A stretch of DNA of 37,743 nt from Thioglobus_C sp964448305 (GTDB taxonomy: Bacteria; Pseudomonadota; Gammaproteobacteria; PS1; Pseudothioglobaceae). Below the pieces are notes generated by a model. It did not search any database, was not told the origin of the DNA, and saw only the letters and a program-made list of their open reading frames with translations. The stretch spans positions 1 through 37,743 of the forward strand of contig CAYUWB010000010.1 of the NCBI GenBank assembly GCA_964448305.1, in the 5' to 3' direction. A program made the translations under genes and the position numbers. This document shows positions 1 through 8,129 of this stretch, piece after piece (the first letter of the stretch is position 1; each line of letters opens with the position of its first letter).

Positions 1-49
1 TGCCGACGTTGACATGGGGTTTGGTTCTTTCGAATTTTTCTTTTGACAT
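1..49 (-). CDS. tuf: Elongation factor Tu, N-terminal fragment cut by the window edge
   Basis: Only the first 16 codons are inside the window. They read MSKEKFERTKPHVNVG, the highly conserved start of bacterial EF-Tu, the GTPase that delivers aminoacyl-tRNA to the ribosome. A good ribosome binding site (AAAGGAG) lies just upstream of the ATG. The gene follows fusA on the same strand with about 25 nt between them, the normal last position of the str operon. Which tuf copy this is (tufA or tufB) is inferred only from that position. Confidence 0.93.
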   Translation of the reverse strand, partial: MSKEKFERTKPHVNVG

Positions 50-74
50 TTTATTGCTCCTTTACTACTTTGTA

Positions 75-2177
75 TTATTTGTTTAACTTTTCGATAACTT
101 CATCGGCAACATTCTTTGGTGCTGCTGTGTACTTTGAGAATTCCATTGAATAGCTCGCACGACCTTGAGTCGCTGAACGAAGGTCATTTGCATAACCAAA
201 CATTTCTGCTAATGGAACATCTGCTTTTAATTGCTTACCGTTAGGAAGGTCTTCCATACCACCAACTAAACCACGACGACGATTAAGGTCACCCATCACA
301 TCACCCATGTACTCTTCTGGTGTGACGACTTCTACTGCCATCATTGGCTCAAGTAATTGAGGGTTAGCCATTCTAGCGCCTTCCGCTAAACACTTAGAAG
401 CGGCGATCTTAAAGGCCATTTCATTCGAGTCAACATCATGGTAAGAGCCATCATAAACCGTTACTTTAACGTCTACTAATGGGAAGCCGGCAATAACACC
501 ATTTTCCATTTGCTCTTGAACACCCTTGTTAACCGCAGGAATGTATTCTTTAGGAATGACACCACCTTTAATTTCATCAACAAACTCGTAACCTGCACCA
601 GGCTCTTGAGGTTCGATGCGTAAATACACGTGACCATATTGACCACGACCACCTGATTGCTTAGCAAATTTATGCTGATGCTCAACCATCGTTGTAATAG
701 CTTCACGGTAAGAAACTTGTGGTGCACCAACATTACACTCAACGTCAAACTCACGAACCATGCGATCAACAATAATATCTAAGTGAAGCTCACCCATGCC
801 TGCAATAATGGTTTGGCCTGATTCTTCATCACTTGATACTCTAAATGATGGATCTTCAGCTGCCAATTTAGATAATGCAATACCCATCTTCTCTTGGTCG
901 GCTTTGGTTTTAGGCTCTACTGCCAATGCGATTACTGGCTCAGGGAATTCCATTCTTTCTAGAACGATCTTCTCTTTCATGTCACATAATGTGTCGCCTG
1001 TTGTTACATCTTTAAGTCCAATTGCTGCGGCAATATCGCCTGCACGAACTTCTTTAATTTCTTCACGATCATTTGAGTGCATTTGCACCATACGACCAAT
1101 ACGTTCTTTTTTACCTTTAGATGAGTTGTAAACGAAATCACCCGCTTTAAGTACGCCAGAATAAACACGGAAGAATGTCAATGTTCCTACGAAAGGATCG
1201 GTTGCAATCTTAAATGCTAATGCTGCAAATGGCTCATCATCATCAGCATTTCTAGGCGCTCTTGTTTCGTCTTTGTCATCTAATACACCTTCAATAGCAT
1301 CTACTTCTAGTGGAGACGGCATGTACATAATCATTGCGTCTAATGCCGCTTGTACACCTTTGTTTTTAAAAGCTGAACCACAAAACATTGGAATGATTGC
1401 ATTGCCAATCGTTTGCAAGCGAATACCTTCTTTGATTTCATCGTCAGTTAACTCACCCTCTTCAAGGTATTTTTCCATCAACTCATCGTTAGCTTCAGCA
1501 GCAGATTCAATCATAAACTCACGCTTTTCATCAGCTAAGTCTTGAAGTTCTGCAGGAATATCTCTAGCTTCGTAGGTTGCACCTTGGTCTGCTTCGTTCC
1601 AGTAGATTGCCTTCATCGTGATTAGATCAACCACACCTTCAAAACCTTCTTCTGCGCCGATTGCAATTTGCATTGGCACTGGATTACCACCTAAGCGAGT
1701 TTTAATTTGATCACAAACACGTAAAAAATCTGCACCAGCACGGTCCATCTTATTAACAAAGCCGATTCTTGGTACGTTGTATTTGTTTGCTTGACGCCAA
1801 ACCGTTTCAGATTGAGGCTCTACACCACCTACTGCACAAAATACAGCACATGCACCATCTAATACTTTTAATGAACGCTCTACTTCAATCGTAAAGTCAA
1901 CGTGTCCCGGCGTATCAATAATGTTGATGCGGTGCTCGTCAAATTGATTGTCCATACCTTTCCACATACAAGTGGTTGCAGCAGAAGTAATGGTAATACC
2001 ACGCTCTTGCTCTTGCTCCATCCAGTCCATGGTTGCACCACCGTCGTGAACCTCACCAATTTTGTGAGTACGGCCTGTATACAATAAGATACGCTCTGTT
2101 GTTGTTGTTTTACCGGCATCAATATGTGCCATGATTCCAACATTACGGTAACGATTAAGTGGGTGATTTCTTGCCAT
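75..2177 (-). CDS. fusA: Elongation factor G
   Basis: This is the translocation GTPase that moves tRNAs and mRNA through the ribosome and, with ribosome recycling factor, splits spent ribosomes. The 700-residue length is normal for the family. The G-domain motifs are visible near the N terminus: AHIDAGKTT (P loop), RGITI (switch I), DTPGHVDF and NKMD. Domains II to V follow without interruption. The ATG at 2177 gives the canonical start MARNHPLNRYRN. It is the third gene of the str operon, 18 nt after rpsG and before tuf, so expression is expected to be driven by the rpsL promoter. Nothing about it looks unusual. Confidence 0.98.
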   Translation of the reverse strand: MARNHPLNRYRNVGIMAHIDAGKTTTTERILLYTGRTHKIGEVHDGGATMDWMEQEQERGITITSAATTCMWKGMDNQFDEHRINIIDTPGHVDFTIEVERSLKVLDGACAVFCAVGGVEPQSETVWRQANKYNVPRIGFVNKMDRAGADFLRVCDQIKTRLGGNPVPMQIAIGAEEGFEGVVDLITMKAIYWNEADQGATYEARDIPAELQDLADEKREFMIESAAEANDELMEKYLEEGELTDDEIKEGIRLQTIGNAIIPMFCGSAFKNKGVQAALDAMIMYMPSPLEVDAIEGVLDDKDETRAPRNADDDEPFAALAFKIATDPFVGTLTFFRVYSGVLKAGDFVYNSSKGKKERIGRMVQMHSNDREEIKEVRAGDIAAAIGLKDVTTGDTLCDMKEKIVLERMEFPEPVIALAVEPKTKADQEKMGIALSKLAAEDPSFRVSSDEESGQTIIAGMGELHLDIIVDRMVREFDVECNVGAPQVSYREAITTMVEHQHKFAKQSGGRGQYGHVYLRIEPQEPGAGYEFVDEIKGGVIPKEYIPAVNKGVQEQMENGVIAGFPLVDVKVTVYDGSYHDVDSNEMAFKIAASKCLAEGARMANPQLLEPMMAVEVVTPEEYMGDVMGDLNRRRGLVGGMEDLPNGKQLKADVPLAEMFGYANDLRSATQGRASYSMEFSKYTAAPKNVADEVIEKLNK

Positions 2178-2195
2178 TTTCTTAGATCCTCTAAA

Positions 2196-2663
2196 TTACC
2201 AACGGAAGTGAGCAAAGGCTTTGTTTGCTTCTGCCATTCTGTGTGTGTCTTCTTTTTTCTTGAATGCGGTACCGCGATTTTGCACTGCGTCTAATACTTC
2301 GCCTGCCAGTCTAAGCTTCATGCCTTTTTCACCACGTTTACGTGACGCTTCAATAATCCAACGCATGGCTAGCGCAATCTTACGCTCGGCTCTTACTTCG
2401 ATTGGTACTTGATAGGTTGAGCCACCAACACGACGAGACTTAATCTCAACTTGTGGGCCAATGTTATCTAGGGCTTGTTTGAATACTTCAATTGGTTCAG
2501 CGTTACCTTTCGCTTCAATTGTATCTAACGCATCATAAACGATCTTCTCAGCTACTGATTTTTTACCATCTAACATTAAGATGTTTACAAATTTAGCCAA
2601 TACTAAATCACCAAACTTTGGGTCTGGTAGGATTTCTCTTTTAGGGGCGGATCTTCTTCTCAT
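2196..2663 (-). CDS. rpsG: 30S ribosomal protein S7
   Basis: S7 is the 16S rRNA 3'-domain assembly initiator and lines the E site of the small subunit. The 155-residue protein starts MRRRSAPKRE and ends AFAHFRW, as expected for bacterial S7. It contains the basic RNA-binding stretch KSRRVGGSTYQVPIEV. It lies 25 nt after rpsL and 18 nt before fusA. In Escherichia coli S7 represses its own operon by binding the rpsL-rpsG spacer. The spacer here is short, and I cannot tell whether that control is kept. Confidence 0.98.
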   Translation of the reverse strand: MRRRSAPKREILPDPKFGDLVLAKFVNILMLDGKKSVAEKIVYDALDTIEAKGNAEPIEVFKQALDNIGPQVEIKSRRVGGSTYQVPIEVRAERKIALAMRWIIEASRKRGEKGMKLRLAGEVLDAVQNRGTAFKKKEDTHRMAEANKAFAHFRW

Positions 2664-2688
2664 AAGTTTTCTCTTGTTTTAAATTAGT

Positions 2689-3063
2689 TTATTTCTTAGG
2701 CTTCTTAGTACCGTACTTAGAACGACCTTGCATTCTGCCATCAACACCAACGGTATCTAATGCACCACGAACTGTGTGGTAACGAACACCTGGTAAATCT
2801 TTAACACGGCCACCACGAATAAGAATCACTGAGTGCTCTTGAAGATTGTGTCCTTCACCACCAATGTAAGTTGTTACTTCAGCTGCGTTAGTTAGTCTGA
2901 CACGAGCAACTTTACGTAATGCTGAGTTAGGCTTTTTAGGGGTGGTTGTATATACACGAGTACAAACACCACGCTTTTGCGGGCAACTGTCTAGTGCTGG
3001 TACACCACTTTTAACAACCTTTTTCTTACGTGGTTTGCGTACCAATTGATTAACTGTTGACAT
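2689..3063 (-). CDS. rpsL: 30S ribosomal protein S12
   Basis: S12 sits at the decoding centre and influences accuracy. The 124-residue sequence has the conserved loops TPKKPNSALRK and RVKDLPGVRYH. The lysines at which streptomycin-resistance mutations usually arise (43 and 88, counting Met) are the wild-type residues. The ATG has a good binding site (GGAGAAA) upstream. It is the first gene of the str operon, preceded by a leader with a small GC-rich hairpin and by a full-consensus sigma70 promoter at 3144-3173. Confidence 0.98.
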   Translation of the reverse strand: MSTVNQLVRKPRKKKVVKSGVPALDSCPQKRGVCTRVYTTTPKKPNSALRKVARVRLTNAAEVTTYIGGEGHNLQEHSVILIRGGRVKDLPGVRYHTVRGALDTVGVDGRMQGRSKYGTKKPKK

Positions 3064-3110
3064 AAATACAATTTCTCCGAAATTCTTTTAAATTATTTAA
3101 AGTTCAATCA

Positions 3111-3129
3111 CCCACCGTTTTTTCGGGGG
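3111..3129 (-). promoter_or_regulatory. Hairpin in the rpsL 5' leader
   Basis: On the minus strand the leader contains CCCCCG, a six-A loop and CGGTGGG, which pair as six base pairs with one bulged T. It lies between the predicted transcription start (about 3137) and the rpsL binding site. It is not followed by a T run, so it is not a classical terminator. It could be a stability element or a target for ribosomal-protein feedback. The function is inferred. Confidence 0.35.
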
Positions 3130-3143
3130 CAATAAACCGATAA

Positions 3144-3173
3144 ATTATACTGTGTATGGAGCCCCTATGTCAA
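3144..3173 (-). promoter_or_regulatory. Consensus sigma70 promoter of the str operon
   Basis: On the minus strand TTGACA (3173-3168) is followed after 18 nt by TATAAT (3149-3144). Both hexamers are perfect. The promoter starts 6 nt beyond the stop codon of the upstream phosphatase gene and points into rpsL, giving a leader of about 75 nt. Such a strong promoter fits the high expression expected for ribosomal protein and elongation factor genes. Confidence 0.85.
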
Positions 3174-3179
3174 CAAGAT

Positions 3180-3656
3180 TTAGACTTTTTTTAACAAGGT
3201 TTCAAGCAAAAAACCACTGGCCCGATTTAACATCTCAAAGACGTCATCAAAGCGACCTTCAAAATAAGGATCGGGTACGCTTTTTCCGTTATTTTCAGGA
3301 ATGTTGTCCAGCATTAAAGAAAGTTTGTACTGGTGCTCTTGTGGGCAAATCATTTGTAAATCAGATAAATTTGAAGTGTCCATGGCAAAGATATGATCGT
3401 AATGATAAAAATCAGACTCGTGTACTTGACGCCCACGCTGATCAGACAAATCTACGCCAAATTTGGCCGCTGAGCGTTGCGAACGAGAATCGGGCTGTTC
3501 ATTAATATGGTAGGCATGCGTCCCAGCAGAATCAATTTCAAATAAATCTTGAGCGCCACGTTTTTCTACTTGTGACCTAAACGCACCTTCAGCGGTTGGT
3601 GAGCGGCAGATATTACCCATACACACAAATAAAATTTTAATTTTTTCTTTGCCCAT
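3180..3656 (-). CDS. Low-molecular-weight protein tyrosine phosphatase family protein
   Basis: These are small cytoplasmic phosphatases that use a cysteinyl-phosphate intermediate. The active-site loop CMGNICRS is at residues 12-19 (C12 nucleophile, R18 phosphate binding), and the general-acid motif VPDPYFEG lies near residue 130. The 158-residue length is typical. Substrates cannot be deduced. Relatives act on tyrosine-phosphorylated kinases of polysaccharide export, but no such kinase is nearby. The gene reads in the same direction as the str operon but ends before its promoter. It is divergent from kdsD, with about 50 nt between the starts. Confidence 0.9.
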   Translation of the reverse strand: MGKEKIKILFVCMGNICRSPTAEGAFRSQVEKRGAQDLFEIDSAGTHAYHINEQPDSRSQRSAAKFGVDLSDQRGRQVHESDFYHYDHIFAMDTSNLSDLQMICPQEHQYKLSLMLDNIPENNGKSVPDPYFEGRFDDVFEMLNRASGFLLETLLKKV

Positions 3657-3708
3657 TAGCTCTGGTTATCGATAAAATCAATCATTATATCAATTAATTT
3701 TAAGACAC

Positions 3709-4674
3709 ATGTCAAACTCACTTTTACAATCTGCCAAAGAAGTTATTCTTACTGAAGCTCAAGCGGTTACTCAGCTAGCTGACAAACTTGATCAAAGCTT
3801 TATTGATGCGTGCCAATTAATTCAAAACTGCACAGGAAAGGTAATACTAATTGGCATGGGCAAGTCTGGCCATATTGGCAATAAGATTGCGGCAACTTTT
3901 GCCTCAACCGGCACCCCTGCTTTTGCCGTACACCCGGGCGAAGCTGGCCATGGTGACTTAGGTATGATTACTGAAGGTGATGTGGTGATTTGTATCTCTT
4001 ATTCTGGGGAATCTGACGAGATTATGACATTAGTGCCAGTGATTCAACGCCTTGGTGTGCCGATTATCGGCATGACCGGTAATGCTAATTCTTCAATTGG
4101 TGATGTTTGCAATGTACACCTTGATGTCAGTGTTGAAAAAGAGGCTTGCCCACATAATTTAGCACCTACTTCATCCACCACAGTCGCACTTGCTATGGGT
4201 GATGCACTGGCTGTTAGCCTACTTACCGACAAAGGTTTTAGCCCGGATGATTTTGCCCGTTCTCATCCATCTGGTGCATTAGGTAGACGCCTACTTACTT
4301 TTGTAAAAAATATTATGAAAAGGGGTGACGACATCCCAACCGCGAGTGCCGACACCAAACTATTAGACGCGCTATTGGTCATGAGCCAAAAAGCCTTGGG
4401 CATGGTGCTTATTACCGAAGGCAGTGCACTAAAAGGTATTTTTACTGATGGTGATTTACGCCGTGTATTAGAAGAACATAGTGATATTCAAGCACTCACG
4501 ATTGGCGATGTAATGACGCCAAATTGTAAATCAATCTCAGCAGATAAGCCGGCGGTAGTGGCAGTACAAATCATGGATGAATTTAATTTGAATTCTTTAC
4601 CGGTGGTTAATGAAAACAATCAAGTGGTGGGGGCTATTAACACTCACACATTAATGCAAGCCAAGATAATCTAA
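3709..4674 (+). CDS. kdsD: D-arabinose-5-phosphate isomerase
   Basis: The enzyme converts D-ribulose 5-phosphate to D-arabinose 5-phosphate, the first step of KDO synthesis for lipopolysaccharide. The 321 residues comprise an N-terminal SIS (sugar isomerase) domain with GMGKSGHIGNKIAATFASTG and HPGEAGHGDLG, then two C-terminal CBS domains (about 205-320). That is the full KdsD/KpsF/GutQ architecture and usual length. It stands alone here; the commonly linked kdsC and lpt genes are not adjacent. It converges on hupE across a long hairpin element. KdsD is chosen over the KpsF or GutQ paralogues because no capsule or glucitol genes are present. Confidence 0.93.
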   Translation: MSNSLLQSAKEVILTEAQAVTQLADKLDQSFIDACQLIQNCTGKVILIGMGKSGHIGNKIAATFASTGTPAFAVHPGEAGHGDLGMITEGDVVICISYSGESDEIMTLVPVIQRLGVPIIGMTGNANSSIGDVCNVHLDVSVEKEACPHNLAPTSSTTVALAMGDALAVSLLTDKGFSPDDFARSHPSGALGRRLLTFVKNIMKRGDDIPTASADTKLLDALLVMSQKALGMVLITEGSALKGIFTDGDLRRVLEEHSDIQALTIGDVMTPNCKSISADKPAVVAVQIMDEFNLNSLPVVNENNQVVGAINTHTLMQAKII

Positions 4675-4680
4675 ATTAAT

Positions 4681-4804
4681 TACTGCGTCTTTTTCCTTTT
4701 CGACTGCGTTAAATTTTAAAAATATTTAGTTGTGTAGGCTTGCTACACGCCTTGCATATTTTTTAAAATTTGCCTTGCTAAAAGAAAAAATACTTGCAAT
4801 TGCT
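4681..4804. repeat. Long imperfect palindromic element at a convergent gene junction
   Basis: The whole spacer between the kdsD and hupE stop codons folds on itself. The core is a perfect six-base stem, GTGTAG (4732-4737) with CTACAC (4743-4748). Around it, an AAATTTTAAAAATAT-like arm (from about 4711) pairs with an ATATTTTTTAAAATTT arm (to about 4771). Outside that, the CTTTTTCCTTTTC tract pairs with the AAAAGAAAAAAT tract. The size and structure suit a dispersed palindromic repeat that doubles as a bidirectional terminator. I see no second copy in this window, so membership of a repeat family is inference. Confidence 0.6.
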
Positions 4805-5921
4805 AACCGACAAACCTCTCTATACCCCACCAAATTCCAACTATTGAAATAATGACTGATATTGGTATGACTGCTAGTTGTCGGTAATCGAGCTTTAATG
4901 CGCGTAACCCCAACAAGGTTAAAACCACAAACAATACAATCACAACCTGAGCCAATTCCACACCGACATTAAAGCCGATCAACGTGGTTAAAAAAGAATC
5001 TGGCACCATCTCAAAGGCTTTGAGCATGCTGGCAAAACCAAGCCCATGAATCAGGCCAAACAAAAACACAATAATGCTTTTGCGTTTGATGGATTGATGG
5101 GTTATTAAATTTTCAACTGCTACATAAGCAATTGAAAAAGCAATCAGTGGCTCAACTATACGCGCAGATACTTCTACTACACCAACCATTGCCAACCCAA
5201 GTGTGAGTGTGTGTGCCAAAGTAAAAACACTCACCAGCAAAAGCAAACGCTTCCATAATAGTGAGGAAAGCGCCATACCGACAATAAACAAAATATGATC
5301 CCAACCCAGTGGAATCACATGGTCAAAGCCAATACCGGTAAACTGATAAAAACGCTGTGCTGTGCTGAGTGGCTCTGGATGATCAATATCAATCAAATCA
5401 CTAGGTTTGCCGTCGCGTAACCATTGCCATTGACTCCAATTGTATTCATCTTTTTTGTACACTTGCCAGCGCAGTGCACTATCACCATAGAGCTTACCAT
5501 ATTGCCAAGCCAGTGTTTTTGGCCATTCACTAAGCTTAACTTGATAAGTAAGCGTGGTTTTTCTGGGTCGTTTTTTGTAACCAATAATATCAATCTTTGC
5601 ATTGATTAGTGCCAACGTCTGGGCTTGGTGATTAACACTGAGCTCAAGGCTGCTTAAAAATTCAGCCTCAAACTTTTTAAAACGCTGGCGTAATGCATCA
5701 GGCTCCAACGCTCGTAATTCATCATACTGCGCTGAATTGGGTGCATCGGCGGTGTTTTTGTATTGAGTACCAATACCAGTCATCGCTGCTTCAAGACTTA
5801 GGTCAATTTCTACTGTTAACGTCTTATCTTCAAAAATTGAGATTTCTATCAACGCAGGTTTAACCACATCAGCTTGTACTAATGAGGTGACAAAAATCAA
5901 TAATAAAGACAATATTTTCAT
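4803..5921 (-). CDS. HupE/UreJ-type membrane protein with large exported N-terminal domain
   Basis: A signal peptide (MKILSLLLIFVTSLVQA) is followed by about 170 exported residues and then a C-terminal block of about six membrane helices. The helices carry the HupE/UreJ hallmarks PLGWDHILF, FTLAHTLTLG and FGLIHGLGFA. Proteins of this family (HupE/UreJ_2 type) are linked to nickel or cobalt uptake in some bacteria, but many members, including this fused form, have no proven substrate. I chose the ATG at 5921, with a GAG-type binding site upstream, over a TTG two codons earlier. It follows soxB on the same strand but is separated from it by an intrinsic terminator. No hydrogenase or urease gene is in view. 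Confidence 0.75.
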   Translation of the reverse strand: MKILSLLLIFVTSLVQADVVKPALIEISIFEDKTLTVEIDLSLEAAMTGIGTQYKNTADAPNSAQYDELRALEPDALRQRFKKFEAEFLSSLELSVNHQAQTLALINAKIDIIGYKKRPRKTTLTYQVKLSEWPKTLAWQYGKLYGDSALRWQVYKKDEYNWSQWQWLRDGKPSDLIDIDHPEPLSTAQRFYQFTGIGFDHVIPLGWDHILFIVGMALSSLLWKRLLLLVSVFTLAHTLTLGLAMVGVVEVSARIVEPLIAFSIAYVAVENLITHQSIKRKSIIVFLFGLIHGLGFASMLKAFEMVPDSFLTTLIGFNVGVELAQVVIVLFVVLTLLGLRALKLDYRQLAVIPISVIISIVGIWWGIERFVG

Positions 5922-5934
5922 TAACAACTCAACA

Positions 5935-5960
5935 TAAAAAAGCCCCGGCTAGCGGGGCTT
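5935..5960 (-). terminator. Intrinsic terminator after soxB
   Basis: On the minus strand AGCCCCGCTAGCCGGGGCT forms a GC-rich hairpin followed at once by a run of Ts. It lies 19 nt beyond the soxB stop codon and just before hupE. It should end the soxB transcript, making hupE a separate or read-through unit. The opposite strand has only a weak T run. Confidence 0.88.
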
Positions 5961-5978
5961 ATTATTATGACATACAAC

Positions 5979-7871
5979 CTAAATTAAATCACCGTCGTAA
6001 TTTTCAATACCTGGGTTATTTTTCACGCCCTTAATGGTTGGATGATTAACTTTGGTCAAGTTTAAGTGTTTTTGCTTGCGCAGATAATCTGCTGCCACAT
6101 CCCACATTAAGCGTCCATTACCGACAGAGCCAACTTGTGCCCAGCCTGACACTTTGTATGATTTATTTGGATCAATCGGTGTACCTTCATCGTCTTTTAT
6201 ATCACTAATACGCTCGCCTAACCCTGCTGCAGGATCAATGGTGTAGTCCAATCCACCCATACGCACCATATCACCACCAGATTGTAAGTATGGATCTTGT
6301 ACAAATAAATTCTCAGCAATGCCTTCGAGCACTTCTTTAAGTTGTGCGCCTTTCATTTCAGAAACATAAGTTTCACCATAAGTCATAGAGGTGTTAGTCA
6401 TTAGATCCTCCATGGTTACGTCGTGACCTGCTGGTACTGACGTACCCCAACGCACACCGGCAGACATAGCAAAGTCTGCATTATGCTCTTCGCGTAATGA
6501 GTTAACCAATACCTGATCCCAAGTACCCATAAAGTTACCACGACGATATAACGTTTGCTCAGTAGTACAAAGCTTTTCAGTTAGAATCGCATCATAAGTT
6601 TTACCAACACGATCCGGGTTGTTGCTCATCTCACTACTACGCGCTTCGACCACATCCTTATCGTATTTCGTGTTACGCATCTTATCAATGTAAGACACCA
6701 TAGCAGCATCTGGCTTAATAAAGTCAGTCAGAATTGGTAACATTTTGTAGTTATAGCCTACCATCTTGTGGTCTTTAATCTCTAAATCCATCACACCAAT
6801 ATATTTACCCGAACAACCTGCATTCGTTACCACGGTCATGCCACCTGCATTTTTTACTTCAACCGGTTTTGGCATACCATCATGCGTGTGTCCACCAAAG
6901 ATTGCATCAATACCAACCACACGTGAAGCCATCTTAATATCGACATCCATACCATTGTGTGAAACCACAATCACAGCATCTGGTTTTTCATTCTCACGAA
7001 TATCGGCTACCAGCTCGCTCATTTCATCTTCACGAAGGCCGAACGACCAATCTGGGAAAAAGTATTTTTGTGGATTGGCGTTTGACGTTCTAGGAAAAGC
7101 TTGACCAATCACCGCAATACGATGTCCGCCCACATTTTTAATCACATAAGGCTTAAATGGTAGCGCTTCATCCTCATCATACAAACCATTACCGTCGTAT
7201 TTTTCTGTCATGGTAAAGTATTCATCGCCCATCAATGCGTCTTCCATAATGCGCACGTTTTGACCTAAAAAATCACCTTTGAAAAATCCAATATTTTTGA
7301 GTGTTTCCGCTTCTTTGTAAGTAAATTCCCAGTGGCCCACCATCACATCAACGCCTAGCATATTACAGGCTTCAACCATGTCCTCGCCACGCGTCCAAAG
7401 TGATGTACCCGAACCTTGCCAAGTATCACCGCCATCAACGGTTAAGGTATTTTGTACACCGCCAGCACTCTCACGCAAGGACTCTAGTACGGTTTTAATT
7501 TGACCAAAACCACCAGTTTTGCCGTATTTGGCTGCCAACTCTTCAAAATTATTATAGGTGAATGCATAGGCTTCCGGTGTGCCTGGCTTAACACCAATTT
7601 GCTTAAGTAAATTATTACCCACAACATGTGGCAGCTTGCCGAATGTATCGCCAAAACCTAGATTAACATTAGGTTCACGGAAGTAATTAGGTAATAAATT
7701 ACCGTGTGTATCAGTAATGTGCAAAATACGTGCACTGCCGGTTTTTGGTACCTCATACATGTTGTCTTGTGATGCCAACTTTGCTGATGCATCACTGCCA
7801 CAACCACTAATCAAACCCGCTGTCGAACCAGCGCCCAATACTTTGATAAAATCTCTACGTGTTAAAGCCAT
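5979..7871 (-). CDS. soxB: SoxB, thiosulfohydrolase of the Sox thiosulfate-oxidation pathway
   Basis: SoxB is the periplasmic dimanganese enzyme that hydrolyses the terminal sulfonate from SoxY-bound cysteine S-thiosulfonate, releasing sulfate. A Tat signal (RRDFIK at residues 5-10, then a hydrophobic stretch) marks export in folded form. Metal-site motifs of the 5'-nucleotidase-like phosphoesterase fold are visible: TDTHG at 53-57, DGGDTW at 146-151, GHWEFTY at 179-185, SHNGMD near 305 and GGHTHD at 326-331. A C-terminal 5'-nucleotidase-type domain follows. The 630-residue length fits or slightly exceeds the family norm. The ATG has a strong binding site (GGGGAGAG). No other sox gene is adjacent, so the rest of the pathway must lie elsewhere. 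Confidence 0.96.
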   Translation of the reverse strand: MALTRRDFIKVLGAGSTAGLISGCGSDASAKLASQDNMYEVPKTGSARILHITDTHGNLLPNYFREPNVNLGFGDTFGKLPHVVGNNLLKQIGVKPGTPEAYAFTYNNFEELAAKYGKTGGFGQIKTVLESLRESAGGVQNTLTVDGGDTWQGSGTSLWTRGEDMVEACNMLGVDVMVGHWEFTYKEAETLKNIGFFKGDFLGQNVRIMEDALMGDEYFTMTEKYDGNGLYDEDEALPFKPYVIKNVGGHRIAVIGQAFPRTSNANPQKYFFPDWSFGLREDEMSELVADIRENEKPDAVIVVSHNGMDVDIKMASRVVGIDAIFGGHTHDGMPKPVEVKNAGGMTVVTNAGCSGKYIGVMDLEIKDHKMVGYNYKMLPILTDFIKPDAAMVSYIDKMRNTKYDKDVVEARSSEMSNNPDRVGKTYDAILTEKLCTTEQTLYRRGNFMGTWDQVLVNSLREEHNADFAMSAGVRWGTSVPAGHDVTMEDLMTNTSMTYGETYVSEMKGAQLKEVLEGIAENLFVQDPYLQSGGDMVRMGGLDYTIDPAAGLGERISDIKDDEGTPIDPNKSYKVSGWAQVGSVGNGRLMWDVAADYLRKQKHLNLTKVNHPTIKGVKNNPGIENYDGDLI

Positions 7872-8103
7872 ATTCTCTCCCCAGATGAATGGTTAAAATT
7901 TTTATTAAATTCAGACCTAATATTGTAACCGATTTTTTGAGTAAGGATTCCATTAGTAGCAACAGAAACAACACCAGGAATCTCAATTATAAACAAAGAT
8001 GGGGGGTGGAAGTTTTTTGGCAAAAAACCACAACTCAATAATAATGCAAAGTCCTCTTTAGGAAACCTCTAAAAGCACTTAAAAAATCTTATCAGGTTTT
8101 TTT

Positions 8104-8122
8104 TAAAGGCGCCCTTTATAAT
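8104..8122 (+). promoter_or_regulatory. Probable murE -10 element overlapping a short palindrome
   Basis: TATAAT at 8117-8122 is a perfect -10 hexamer, but the -35 region (around 8093-8099) is poor. The -10 overlaps the 3' arm of TAAAGG-CGC-CCTTTA (8104-8118), an inverted repeat that could be an operator. The spacing puts transcription start at about 8129-8130, on or just before the murE ATG, which would make a leaderless or nearly leaderless mRNA. The rest of the 258-nt soxB-murE spacer holds only short AT-rich inverted repeats. Confidence 0.4.
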
Positions 8123-8129
8123 AAGCACA

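Noticed and set aside
5979..7871. The GHWEFTY motif of SoxB in place of the usual GNHD/E as a damaged active site.
   Set aside because: The altered motif is, to my knowledge, normal for SoxB proteins, so the enzyme should be intact.
7941..7988. Inverted repeat GATTCC/GGAATC upstream of soxB as a riboswitch or operator.
   Set aside because: The arms are only six bases with a long spacer, and no supporting structure or conserved motif is visible. Chance is likely in this AT-rich spacer.
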